In this document: positions 26,986 to 35,664 of the stretch, piece after piece
Layout of the letters: each line of letters starts with the position of its first letter
Position numbering within the stretch: the stretch's first letter is position 1
Source: Spirosomataceae bacterium TFI 002
GTDB lineage: Bacteria > Bacteroidota > Bacteroidia > Cytophagales > Spirosomataceae
Direction of reading: 5' to 3'
Assembly (NCBI GenBank): GCA_900230115.1
Contig: LT907983.1
Coordinates: 2,914,001 to 2,978,000 of the forward strand
DNA: 64,000 nt
Notes under the pieces: generated by a model
Told to the model about the DNA's origin: nothing
What the model saw: only the letters and a program-made list of their open reading frames with translations
The model's database searches: none
Program-made: the position numbers and the translations under genes

Positions 26986-26989
26986 GATA

Positions 26990-27298
26990 ATGTTTAATGT
27001 CATAACGAGAAAAACTTTACTTCATTACAGTCAATCATACCCTCTTGCTAAAAATGCAATTTTTGAGTGGTATTATGAAATTTTAATCTCAGATTTTAAA
27101 GATTTTAACGAACTAAAACTAAGGTTCCCAAGTGCAAGTCTTGTTGGTGATGATAGAGTAGTTTTTAATATTTTGGGCAATAGATTTAGGTTGGTTGTGA
27201 GAATAGTGTTTATGTACAAGGCAGTTCAAATAAAATGGTTTGGCACACATTCCGAATATGACAATATTGATGTAAAAACAGTAAAATTTAAATTATGA
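26990..27298 (+). CDS. higB: HigB-type toxin (mRNA interferase)
   Basis: RelE-fold toxin that cuts mRNA on the ribosome. The 102 residues match the HigB host-inhibition family: FNVITRKTLLHYSQSYPLAK, AIFEWYYEIL, DRVVFNILGNRFRLVVRIVF and VQIKWFGTHSEYDNID, with basic and aromatic residues in the C-terminal half. It overlaps higA by four bases (ATGA), toxin first, the usual HigBA order. It is AT-rich relative to neighbouring genes, as expected of a mobile accessory pair. Confidence 0.9.
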   Translation: MFNVITRKTLLHYSQSYPLAKNAIFEWYYEILISDFKDFNELKLRFPSASLVGDDRVVFNILGNRFRLVVRIVFMYKAVQIKWFGTHSEYDNIDVKTVKFKL

Positions 27299-27654
27299 AG
27301 CTAAAACCAATTAACAGTGAAGAAGCATATGAAGAAATGCTAAATTGGATAGATCAGGCTTTTGATAATTTGCCTGAATTAGGCTCTTCTGATGGCGATA
27401 ATTTACAGATTGCCCTTTTGCTTGTTAAAGACTTTGAGGACAAAAATTATAAAGTCCCCTTTCCAGACCCTATTGAGGCTGTCAAAATTAGAATGGAAGA
27501 GAAAGGGTTAAAAAATAAGGACTTGATTGAATGGATTGGTAGTAAAAGCTATGTTTCATCTATCTTGAGTGGTAGAAAGCCAATGACTTTAAGAATTGCA
27601 AGAATTCTACATGAAAAGCTAAATATACCTGCTGAAGTTATGCTTTCTGTTTAG
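27295..27654 (+). CDS. higA: HigA-type antitoxin with helix-turn-helix
   Basis: Neutralises HigB and represses the operon. The 119 residues have an N-terminal helical part and a C-terminal XRE-like helix-turn-helix (IRMEEKGLKNKDLIEWIG, then YVSSILSGRKPMTLRIARIL). This matches the HigA family in length and order. It is coupled to higB by an ATGA overlap and convergent with the SDR gene. Confidence 0.9.
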   Translation: MKLKPINSEEAYEEMLNWIDQAFDNLPELGSSDGDNLQIALLLVKDFEDKNYKVPFPDPIEAVKIRMEEKGLKNKDLIEWIGSKSYVSSILSGRKPMTLRIARILHEKLNIPAEVMLSV

Positions 27655-27659
27655 CGGTA

Positions 27660-28439
27660 TCACTCCATCATTTTAGGTGGTGGGGGAGGTGGGCTTACGC
27701 TGGTCCAGCCACCATCGACCAAAAGTGTTTGTCCAGTAATATGGTCAGCATCGCCTGAAAGTAAGAATAAGGCGGACTTTGCTACATCGCTTGGGCTTGC
27801 GATGGTTTTTAATGGCACAAGGTTACCCCAAGTTTCTGCATAGTTTTCGTTTTCTTCTGCAGTTCGGTCTGTGAGTGTAGCTCCGGGAGCAATGGCGTTG
27901 ATGTTAATTTTGAATGGTGAAAGTTCGGAAACAAGGGTTTTTGCCATCATTTTAAGTGCAGCCTTTGACATGGCATAGCAGGCCAAAAAAGGAATAGATT
28001 GGTGGCCTATAGTGCTCGACATCAGTAAAATTTTTCCTGGCTTTTTTTGAGACCTTAAAACTTTCGCAACTTCTTGACTTAAGAAAAAAGAGCCTTTAAG
28101 GTTCAAGTTCATTACTTTTTCAAATGACTCCTCCGTGAATTCGAAGAAATCTCCAAATTGTGTGATGCCAGCATTTGCAATTGCAAAATCAACTGTGCCG
28201 TAATGATCGACGGCAGTTTTAACCATTTTTTGAATAAAGGAAATATCCGAAGCATCGCCACCAAAGGCCAAACTGTTTCCTAGCTTGCTGGCAGCATCTT
28301 GGGCCAATTTTTCGTCAAGGTCATTTAATATAAGGGAAGCTCCCTCAGCCACTAATTGCCTTGCGATTTCAAAACCTATTCCAGTACCAGCACCAGTGAT
28401 AATCGCTATTTTTCCTTCGAACCTATTCATCTTTTTCAA
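27660..28439 (-). CDS. SDR-family oxidoreductase
   Basis: NAD(P)-dependent classical short-chain dehydrogenase. The 259 residues contain TGAGTGIG (15-22), NAGITQFG, SSTIGHQS and catalytic Tyr155-x3-Lys159 in CYAMSKAALK, with INAIAPGATLTD and GQTLLVDGGWTSV near the end. The C-terminus carries a short run of six prolines (SPPPPPPKMME), also seen in some Bacteroidota SDRs. The substrate is unknown. Confidence 0.85.
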   Translation of the reverse strand: MKKMNRFEGKIAIITGAGTGIGFEIARQLVAEGASLILNDLDEKLAQDAASKLGNSLAFGGDASDISFIQKMVKTAVDHYGTVDFAIANAGITQFGDFFEFTEESFEKVMNLNLKGSFFLSQEVAKVLRSQKKPGKILLMSSTIGHQSIPFLACYAMSKAALKMMAKTLVSELSPFKININAIAPGATLTDRTAEENENYAETWGNLVPLKTIASPSDVAKSALFLLSGDADHITGQTLLVDGGWTSVSPPPPPPKMME

Positions 28440-28523
28440 ATTTAGGAACTCAAATATTTCCTATAAGTGTGTAAGATATGCGATTTGTAGATTGATTACA
28501 ATGCTTGCTACTACTTCACTTGC

Positions 28524-29810
28524 TTATTCTCCATTCATTAACAGACGCAAAATCTTTTCTTGGAAAATAAGTTGGTATTTAATGTTTATAAAGGCTGTAT
28601 TGGCTTGATTAAAGTTTTGTTGAGCAACAATGTAATCCAATGGGCCTTTGGTTCCTGCCCTAAACTGAGTTTCTTGAATGTTCAAGTTTTCTTGCGAAAT
28701 AGATAATTGGTTGGTTGCATTTTCAAGAAGACCACTGGCTGCAGTAAACTGAGCATAGGCTCTTTCTATATTTTGTCTTAACTCTAGCTTGGCTTGATTA
28801 ATTTGGTTTTGACCAGTCTTCGTTTTGATGGCTACTTGCTGTTCAAATGGTTTACTTTGTAAGCGACCAAAAATAGGAATGCTAAGGCCTAAAGTAATGG
28901 AGCTATTTCGGGTGGCATTGAGCTGCTCGAAAAATTCCTGATCTGGATTGGAAGATGCATAAAGTGTGTTCCAGTTATAATAAAGGTCCACTTGAGGAAG
29001 GTTTCTACCTCGAATAGCTTTGGTCTCATATACATAACTTTCAAGGGTTTCTTCAAATGATTTAATATCTGGAGAGTTTTGATAAGCTTCACTAAGAATT
29101 TCATTTATATCATAATCAAAGTCAGCTATTCCATCTATTCTTTGAATTTCTATGTCACCATTTGGGAGGATTCCTGTGAGTTGTTTTAAGGTGTTTTGAG
29201 CTAAGTCAAGGTTGTTTTTTGCAGATAATACCGCAAATTCGCCTTGACCTAATTGTGTTTCTAATTGTAGATAATCTCCTTTTCCTATTGTACCAGCGTC
29301 AATTTGTTTTTGCAAAAAAGTGAGTTGCTCTCTCGTGCTGCTTACTTGTTTTTGTGCTACTGCATATAACTCTTGACTTGTAAGTACTTCTAGATAAGCT
29401 TGAATAGTTAAAAGACTCAATTGGTTCTTAGCAGACTGAATACCATGAAGGCTCGCGGTTTGTAGCTTTTGGTTTTGAGCAATGCTATTTTGGATTTGAA
29501 AACCTTGAAATAAAGGCATTGAAAGGTTTGCCTGAGCATACGTAGAATTATATACTTGGTCGATATAGGCATTGGTAAATCTATCTATACTACGTCCAAA
29601 GTTGGCACTTTGAAATACCCCAGCACTCATAGTTGGTAGCCTTTGACTTTTCGCTTGGCGGATTCCAACAGTCGCCGCTTCAGAGGCAATAATGCCCGAT
29701 TGATATGTTGGGTGGGTTGCAATTGTTTTTTGAATACAATCCTCTAAGTTAAGGCTCGATTGGGCTATTAGGCTAAAAGGAAATAGGAATATAAATAGTA
29801 GCTTTTTCAT
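28524..29810 (-). CDS. TolC-family outer-membrane efflux protein
   Basis: Outer-membrane exit duct of a tripartite exporter. The 428 residues start with a signal peptide (KKLLFIFLFPFSLIAQS), then SLNLEDCIQKTIATHPTY and two similar helical-hairpin halves. FQIQNSIAQNQKLQTASL and later QAKLELRQNIERAYAQFTAAS are coiled-coil segments. It lies 31 bases after the ABC ATPase gene on the same strand. The periplasmic adaptor normally found in such operons is absent. Confidence 0.88.
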   Translation of the reverse strand: MKKLLFIFLFPFSLIAQSSLNLEDCIQKTIATHPTYQSGIIASEAATVGIRQAKSQRLPTMSAGVFQSANFGRSIDRFTNAYIDQVYNSTYAQANLSMPLFQGFQIQNSIAQNQKLQTASLHGIQSAKNQLSLLTIQAYLEVLTSQELYAVAQKQVSSTREQLTFLQKQIDAGTIGKGDYLQLETQLGQGEFAVLSAKNNLDLAQNTLKQLTGILPNGDIEIQRIDGIADFDYDINEILSEAYQNSPDIKSFEETLESYVYETKAIRGRNLPQVDLYYNWNTLYASSNPDQEFFEQLNATRNSSITLGLSIPIFGRLQSKPFEQQVAIKTKTGQNQINQAKLELRQNIERAYAQFTAASGLLENATNQLSISQENLNIQETQFRAGTKGPLDYIVAQQNFNQANTAFINIKYQLIFQEKILRLLMNGE

Positions 29811-29841
29811 AATTTGTCCGCAACTAGACTGCGATTGTTGG

Positions 29842-30507
29842 TTATTCTTCTATCCAGCCATCTTTAAGGCGAATGACTCTATTGCCGTATTTGGCGTTTT
29901 CTTCTGAGTGAGTTACTTGTACAATTGTGACTCCATCTTTTTGGTTGAGCTCTTTGAAAAGTTCCATTATTTCTACCGCCTGCTCGGAGTGGAGGTTTCC
30001 TGTAGGTTCGTCGGCAAAAATTACTTTTGGATTTCCTATTAATGCTCTTGCTACGCCTACTAGTTGCTGTTGACCACCCGAAAGTTGAGATGGGAAAAGG
30101 TCTTTTTTCCCTACAATGTTAAATCTATCGAGCGTATCGGCAACTTTGCTTTTTCGCTCTGAACTTGACATTCCTTTGTAAAGCAGTGGCGTTTCTATGT
30201 TTTCGTAAACAGTAAGTTCGTCTATCAAGTGATAGGCTTGAAAAACAAATCCAATAGCATTTCTGTGTAGCTCAGTTTTTCTTTTTTCATTCAGTTTTTG
30301 CACTTGCTGATCTTCGAAAATATATTCTCCTTCATTGGGTTCTTCCAAAAGCCCCATAATGTGTAAAAGCGTGGATTTTCCTGATCCAGATGGACCCATA
30401 ATGGAAACAAATTCACCTTCATTTATTGTGAAATTGAGGTTACGGAGAATGTAAGTCTTCCCAAACCCTGCTTTGTAATACTTGGATATATTTCGAAATT
30501 CGATCAT
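29842..30507 (-). CDS. ABC transporter ATP-binding protein, MacB/LolD type
   Basis: ATPase of a mechanotransmission-type exporter. The 221 residues show Walker A GPSGSGKST (Lys44), FQAYHLIDELTVYENI, the signature LSGGQQQLVGVARAL and Walker B VIFADEPTGNL, then a switch His in TIVQVTHSEENA. The FtsX-type permease it would need is not adjacent; one is encoded at 36.4-38.8 kb. A possible sigma-54 promoter and an upstream palindrome precede it. Confidence 0.92.
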   Translation of the reverse strand: MIEFRNISKYYKAGFGKTYILRNLNFTINEGEFVSIMGPSGSGKSTLLHIMGLLEEPNEGEYIFEDQQVQKLNEKRKTELHRNAIGFVFQAYHLIDELTVYENIETPLLYKGMSSSERKSKVADTLDRFNIVGKKDLFPSQLSGGQQQLVGVARALIGNPKVIFADEPTGNLHSEQAVEIMELFKELNQKDGVTIVQVTHSEENAKYGNRVIRLKDGWIEE

Positions 30508-30569
30508 TTGTCTTTGTTTAGGGTCAAAATAGGTAATAGCTTTTCATAATTGTGTTGTGTTATGGTAGA

Positions 30570-30674
30570 TTCATACACTGTGCCATTTTGCTAAGTATCA
30601 ATAAATGAGACAGGTATGTGAGTGCCTATAAATGAAAATGTCCGAAAATGAACGTTTGCGTTCAGGTTCGGACA
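30570..30674 (-). promoter_or_regulatory. Possible sigma-54 promoter with upstream palindrome before the ABC-TolC operon
   Basis: On the minus strand TGGCAC-N5-ATGAA (30585-30570) matches the sigma-54 -24 element exactly and the -12 element in part (TTGCA expected). About 70 bases upstream lies TGTCCG-5-GAACG-4-CGTTC-5-CGGACA (30639-30674), an 11-pair palindrome suited to an enhancer-binding protein. The rest of the 252-base gap 30508-30759 shows nothing else. Confidence 0.4.
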
Positions 30675-30759
30675 AGTGAATTGGAAAATGTCTTTATGAT
30701 CTATTTGGATAAAATGCGAGTAAATTTGGTAGCATTTTAACATGAGAAATCTCAAACAT

Positions 30760-32034
30760 TTACTTGCTCCAAACACGATTGGGAAAAAAGATAAATTGAA
30801 TAAAGTTGAATTCTATGTTTCGAAAGGAAATTGATTCTTTATCCGCAATATTTACTTGCAAATCTGGAAACCAACGGAGGTTTGTCCTTAATAAAAACCA
30901 TTGAATTCTATTTGGTCGAATGTCCCAGCCAAAAGTGAGTCCATAAGCTATTTTCTTTTCTGAAAGGTCATGAGTTAAAATACCACTTTCGATTTCACGA
31001 AAAGACAAAACTTCATTTGTAATTGTAGGGCCGATGAAAGGAGCGAAACCATGGTAATCTCCGACATACTTTGTGGCCTCTATTCCTATTGACCTTCTTT
31101 GTAGGGCTTGGGCTGTACCGTATGCACGTGTAACTGTTTTATATGCTCTGTGAGTGAGCCCAATGTTAATATCACTTTTGTGAAAATAATAGCCAAAAGT
31201 TATTTCGGGCATTACAACCGTGCTGTACTTTGGTAAGTAAGGGCGATTTTTTGTGTTAAATGAAGACTTCCCCAACCACCATGCTGAAGACATTCCTGCT
31301 CCTAAAAAGAAGCCATTGAGTTTCCCTGCGTCGCTCAGCTTTTTTGTGATTCGAGCTGTTTTACCTGATTCCCAATCTTTTTCAGCTCCTAGTGTAGTGT
31401 CAAACATAAAGCGATAGGAAAGGTGTGGGTAAATTCGAGGGGTATTAACTCTTATAATTTGTGTTCTATCAATATAATAGTCTTGCTTGTTTTGATAATC
31501 CCAAGCTGCTCCAAACTCAAGCAAATGGTTGTTTTTATTTAAAGTGAAACCAAAGAGAACTGGTAAAGCGGTGCGTCCTTGTTCAGGTCCGTTACCATAT
31601 TCCATATTGTCGTTATCTTGTTCGTAGTAATAAGGCGTAATGGCTGTGCCTATGTATGGCTTTATTTTATTATTTTCTATTCGCCAAGGGAAATATTTAA
31701 GGCTTGTTTCTACTCCACTTATTGCTTGAATTTTTTGATTTGCTGATTCTTGTATTTTACCTCCAATTGGGATCGAAATTTGTAAATCTGCATGTCCCCA
31801 AAAGTGGGTTCCGCCTATTAAAAACCTTGGACTTGCGGTAGTTGCAAGTTTTAGGCTTTCGACTTCATTGCTCTTATTTAAGAATTTAGTACTACCACCG
31901 AAACCCATTTGATAGTCGGCTCCAAGAGTCATTTGAGCAAATCTGTGTCTTGTTTGTTTTTCTATGTAAACCTGTGCCTCTAATTTAATTTTGAAGGCAA
32001 AAAAAAGAGTGATGACTAATAGTATGTTTTTCAT
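30760..32034 (-). CDS. Predicted outer-membrane beta-barrel protein, unknown function
   Basis: Not recognised as a named family. The 424 residues start with a signal peptide (KNILLVITLFFAFKIKLEAQ) and alternate hydrophobic and polar residues in about a dozen strands, e.g. EITFGYYFHKSDINIGLTHR. It ends in aromatic FIQFIFFPNRVWSK, as barrel proteins often do. Gly-rich turns (GADYQMGFGGSTKF, GFFLGAGMSSAWWLG) support a barrel. It is probably monocistronic. Confidence 0.6.
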   Translation of the reverse strand: MKNILLVITLFFAFKIKLEAQVYIEKQTRHRFAQMTLGADYQMGFGGSTKFLNKSNEVESLKLATTASPRFLIGGTHFWGHADLQISIPIGGKIQESANQKIQAISGVETSLKYFPWRIENNKIKPYIGTAITPYYYEQDNDNMEYGNGPEQGRTALPVLFGFTLNKNNHLLEFGAAWDYQNKQDYYIDRTQIIRVNTPRIYPHLSYRFMFDTTLGAEKDWESGKTARITKKLSDAGKLNGFFLGAGMSSAWWLGKSSFNTKNRPYLPKYSTVVMPEITFGYYFHKSDINIGLTHRAYKTVTRAYGTAQALQRRSIGIEATKYVGDYHGFAPFIGPTITNEVLSFREIESGILTHDLSEKKIAYGLTFGWDIRPNRIQWFLLRTNLRWFPDLQVNIADKESISFRNIEFNFIQFIFFPNRVWSK

Positions 32035-32137
32035 TTAACTCGAATTATATGAAGCAAAACTATTAGCTGTTTTAACTTAATTCAAGTCATAGGGATAAAT
32101 GGAAATACTTTTGGGATGATTGTCAAGGTTTAGGGTT

Positions 32138-32168
32138 GTTGGACAAACTTTTGGGGAGTTTGTCCAAC
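32138..32168. repeat. 12-bp perfect inverted repeat
   Basis: GTTGGACAAACT (32138-32149) and AGTTTGTCCAAC (32157-32168) are separated by TTTGGGG. No T run follows in the minus direction, so it looks more like an operator or RNA hairpin than a terminator. It lies between the lipoprotein and beta-barrel genes. Confidence 0.6.
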
Positions 32169-32232
32169 GTTTTCCTATGTCAAATTTTACATTTAAGTGA
32201 ATCGACACTCTTTTTTTAACAAATTAATTATA

Positions 32233-32724
32233 TCATTCAATCTTACGGAAAAGGTAACCGGGGGCATCAAAAGCTATGCCTTGGTCGAGCATTAGTTCTT
32301 TTTCGCAAACTCTTACAGAGCCCTTAGCGATATTATTCTCATTTCCGATATCCATTAAGTTATCAGTTATCAATTTAATGTTTCTGAAGTCATTTACGTT
32401 TTCCTCTATGAGACTGTAAGCGTCTGTAAAAACAGATTCCCCTGCAAGTGTAATAAATACGCCTCCATCTTCCTTAAATTCGATTTGATAGTTGGGCACT
32501 TCTGGATTTGGCACCATAGAAATAATTCCTTTCAACTGCCATTTCCCTACAATCCATTTTTTTGCACTGTCTAGTTGAGGAGCGTTATCGGCTTGAGAAT
32601 TGATGCAGCTAAATGCCGAAGACTCTTCACCTTGAATCATTGCAGGAATTGGAGTTTCCCCATCATCTGCAGTTGTACAAGCGAAACAAATTGGTAATAC
32701 TAAAGCGATTAATAATTTTTTCAT
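32233..32724 (-). CDS. Hypothetical lipoprotein, lipocalin-like layout
   Basis: Start set at ATG 32724 (MKKLLIALVLPICFAC), giving a signal peptide with lipobox CFAC and 163 residues; the longer frame to 32856 has no credible signal. The mature part has WIVGKWQLKGIISM, then alternating strands (YQIEFKEDGGVFITL), a pattern like small Bacteroidota lipocalin-type lipoproteins. Function is unknown. Confidence 0.6.
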   Translation of the reverse strand: MKKLLIALVLPICFACTTADDGETPIPAMIQGEESSAFSCINSQADNAPQLDSAKKWIVGKWQLKGIISMVPNPEVPNYQIEFKEDGGVFITLAGESVFTDAYSLIEENVNDFRNIKLITDNLMDIGNENNIAKGSVRVCEKELMLDQGIAFDAPGYLFRKIE

Positions 32725-32858
32725 TTTACTATAGTTTTGTGTTGTAATTCCTAGATACATGTTCTTTAAAAAACGTTGGGAGGAGGTTATGAAAAGTATA
32801 GAAAAATTGATTTTACGGTAGTAAAAACTATTTGCTTTAGAATTGGAAAGAATCAAAT

Positions 32859-34772
32859 TTACTGATTCACCACGTATCCCGATCTAGGATATTTGACTGT
32901 ATACTTTAAGGTCAATTCTTTCTTTTCACTTGGGGCAAGGTTTATTTTCCACTCTACCTTTCCTGTTTCATTATTTTTTGTTCCCCCATCAAATGACACG
33001 TCGGATACCTCTACTTCTTTGTAAGTACTAAGTGGAACTTGGTCTTCCACAATGATTTGTACAGGCTGTTTTTTGGTATTTCTTAGTGTAATTCGGTATT
33101 CAAATTGCTCTTCAGTGCTGCTGGTCATGAACTTCTTTTTGGCATAAGATTTTATCTTTTCTCGGTTAATAATGATGCTTTCGTCTCTCCCGAGTGAAAC
33201 ACTTAAAGTGTCCTTATCGCTTGTTTCTAGCATTGATTTACCCAAATAGGTGCCTTCAAAGAATAAGGATGCTTCGCCGCGTACCAGGTTGAGACTTTCC
33301 CAATCCGTTATGTGAGCTGTGAGAAAAGCTACTGGATCAATTTTGGGAGCGGTGCGGTATTCGTAGCTAACAGGAATCTCTAATTCTTCTAAAGTAGCGG
33401 AATATACTCGAGCATCACTCATGACGGTGAACTTGTCTTTCATTTTGAAGGATTTACTGGTTGCTTGCTCTTCATCAGTTGTTAGTTTTTTAAGAACTTT
33501 GGTTTTTTGAAGGCTCACTCCTGCGACTTTACCCGCAAGTGTATTTGATCCGCGAATCACAGTACTTGAAGCCGTTGAGAGATTTTTTCTTTCAATCCCG
33601 TACCCAACTACTACTACTTCCTCTAAGCCTGTTTCTGAAAGAGCTAAGGTTACATCAATTTCAGATTTGTCAACAATTACTTCTTGGGTTTCGTAGCCAA
33701 TAAAACTGAAAACTAGACTTGGTTTTTTGGCAATCAAATTTGGTGGTATGTTGATTCTATAGTAGCCATTTTGATCTGTAATTACTCCTAGACTGGTACC
33801 TTTAAGTTGCACTGTAACCCCAAGAAGTGGAAAGTTGTCATCTCCTGACTTCACTTGTCCAAAAACTTGATTTGGTGTTTCATTAGACTCTGAATCCGTG
33901 TTAAAGTAATCATCGTAAGTATTGACTTTCCCCCAGTTCCATGGTTGTAGTTCAGGCATTTGACCTTTTTTACGTGGGTTTCCATTGGATAAAATAAAGT
34001 CTACGTTTTTCCAATCTTTTCCTGTGTACTGAAACACATTTGCATTGTATTGCAATACAAGTGGACTTGCAATGTCTTTTACTTTGATGTTGTATTTTGG
34101 ACTCCATCCCGCTTCTGGTACGAAATACGAGATCTCGAAGTTTTGCTTTCCAATACTTTCGCTAATCACTTCTATATTAATCTCAGAAGACTTGGAGGCT
34201 TCTTGTGTGTTCACTCCATTTATTTCGGCATTTACGGCTTTGATTTTATCCAAAAGCCTTTCATTTGCTTTTTTTAGCACATTTTTCTTTTCATATAGCG
34301 AGGCTAATTGTTCCTTAAAAAAACTGGCAGTTGCTTTCAGATCTTCTGGTTTTGTTCCTGCGTAAGTACCTCCTACTATTTGATTTTTCATCAAGAAGTC
34401 TTCTTCTAAAACTAAGAGCTTGAGAGCATCATTATTAATGAGTATCTCGTCGGTAATTTGCTCAATGGCCACATTGAACCTTTTGAGTTTCTTTTGGTTC
34501 TCACTCATTGTCGCACTTGAGCTTTTTTGATGATTTAAGAAAGTGACTGTGATATCGTTGCTTGCTTTTACTTTGATACTGTAGGCGTCTAGGGTTTCCT
34601 CTAGTTCAGTAAAAAGCAGGCTGTTTTTTCCTGAGATCAAATCAACTTCAATTGTACGCTTTACCTGAGCTCCCGATGGAAATAGGCTTACTTCGGAGAT
34701 TGTTGGTTTTAGTGTTTGTTGTCCTAGAATTGTGAATGGCAACAGGAGTAATAATGTGATAAGTTTTTCCAT
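32859..34772 (-). CDS. DUF4139 (MuiA-like) protein with inserted carboxypeptidase-regulatory and SusC-like segment
   Basis: Exported 637-residue protein. After a signal peptide (ending TILGQQ) come a DUF4140-type start (ISEVSLFPSGAQVKRTIEVD), a coiled-coil stretch (~95-190), and DUF4139 beginning near EISYFVPEAGWSPKYNIK. DUF4139 is interrupted at about residues 300-420 by a CarboxypepD_reg-like domain (VKSGDDNFPLLGVTVQLKGT). This is followed by EEVVVVGYG and AGKVAGVSLQK, which copy the SusC N-terminal/plug boundary. DUF4139 then resumes and ends in KELTLKYTVKYPRSGYV. The family's role is unknown; the name MuiA comes from mucoidy inhibition. Confidence 0.85.
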   Translation of the reverse strand: MEKLITLLLLLPFTILGQQTLKPTISEVSLFPSGAQVKRTIEVDLISGKNSLLFTELEETLDAYSIKVKASNDITVTFLNHQKSSSATMSENQKKLKRFNVAIEQITDEILINNDALKLLVLEEDFLMKNQIVGGTYAGTKPEDLKATASFFKEQLASLYEKKNVLKKANERLLDKIKAVNAEINGVNTQEASKSSEINIEVISESIGKQNFEISYFVPEAGWSPKYNIKVKDIASPLVLQYNANVFQYTGKDWKNVDFILSNGNPRKKGQMPELQPWNWGKVNTYDDYFNTDSESNETPNQVFGQVKSGDDNFPLLGVTVQLKGTSLGVITDQNGYYRINIPPNLIAKKPSLVFSFIGYETQEVIVDKSEIDVTLALSETGLEEVVVVGYGIERKNLSTASSTVIRGSNTLAGKVAGVSLQKTKVLKKLTTDEEQATSKSFKMKDKFTVMSDARVYSATLEELEIPVSYEYRTAPKIDPVAFLTAHITDWESLNLVRGEASLFFEGTYLGKSMLETSDKDTLSVSLGRDESIIINREKIKSYAKKKFMTSSTEEQFEYRITLRNTKKQPVQIIVEDQVPLSTYKEVEVSDVSFDGGTKNNETGKVEWKINLAPSEKKELTLKYTVKYPRSGYVVNQ

Positions 34773-34893
34773 TTTATAGATTGTTTTAATGCTAGATGCA
34801 TAGAAGTTATAAATTCCATAAAAGGGGGTAGGTTTTCTTCAATTCCTTTATTTTCAGCTTCTTGGAGTTGATTAAAATGCGTATTATTGTTAG

Positions 34894-35652
34894 GTGAAAG
34901 ATTCAATATTAATAGCTTCGTTGTTTTTTCTAGTTTGCTCTAACCTCCTAAGTGCTCAGCAATACGATGTCATGACGGATATCATAGAGCAAAATCCTGA
35001 GTATATAATCGATGAATTTTACGAAATAGAAAGAGACAAAAAGGGTAAAGCTAATTTGGTTTTGGTGGTTAAAAGCATCTTAAATGGCTCAGAGAAAACA
35101 ACCAAAACTTACTACAAAGGCACCCCTTTCTTCAAAGATATTGAATGGGCTAAGGCAACAGTGAAAATGCCAAATCAAATTAATAGCATAGAAGGATACG
35201 TGAGTTTCAATCAAGTATTTCAGCAAATTAAGTTTAAACGGTCACTTGATTTACCCACCTATCAAGAAATAGTACCAGAATACTTAACGTTAGATACTCT
35301 TACTTTGGTTACTTTTCCCGATGATGAATTGCTTGCAAATGGGTATTATACAACAACCTCTGTAGCCGGATTAATTGTGCTTAAAAAACATTCCAAGTAT
35401 CAACGAAATAATCCAAATCAGAATCTGAAGGGCTATGTTATTGACAAGCCAAAGTTTGAAGCCGAGTTTGAAGATGCTCCCGAGTTTTATGTTTTCAAAG
35501 ATGAGAAAACCCTAAGGATAGAAAAGGATAACTATTTTTATGAAGCTTTTGGTGTTGATAAAAAACTTGCGAAAAGTTACTTTAAAAAGCAAAAACTTAA
35601 CCTTAAAGACGAGGCTGATGTGGTCCTGTTATTAGGTTTTCTATCTAAATAG
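34894..35652 (+). CDS. Secreted protein of unknown function
   Basis: 252 residues with a signal peptide (KDSILIASLFFLVCSNLLSAQ). The start is GTG 34894, directly after an in-frame TAG, so no earlier start is possible. The mature part is charged, with repeated Y-x-x-F and lysine-rich segments (YFKKQKLNLKDEADVVLLLGF at the end). No family was recognised. It diverges from the DUF4139 gene. Confidence 0.6.
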   Translation: MKDSILIASLFFLVCSNLLSAQQYDVMTDIIEQNPEYIIDEFYEIERDKKGKANLVLVVKSILNGSEKTTKTYYKGTPFFKDIEWAKATVKMPNQINSIEGYVSFNQVFQQIKFKRSLDLPTYQEIVPEYLTLDTLTLVTFPDDELLANGYYTTTSVAGLIVLKKHSKYQRNNPNQNLKGYVIDKPKFEAEFEDAPEFYVFKDEKTLRIEKDNYFYEAFGVDKKLAKSYFKKQKLNLKDEADVVLLLGFLSK

Positions 35653-35664
35653 TTTTTGTTTCTA

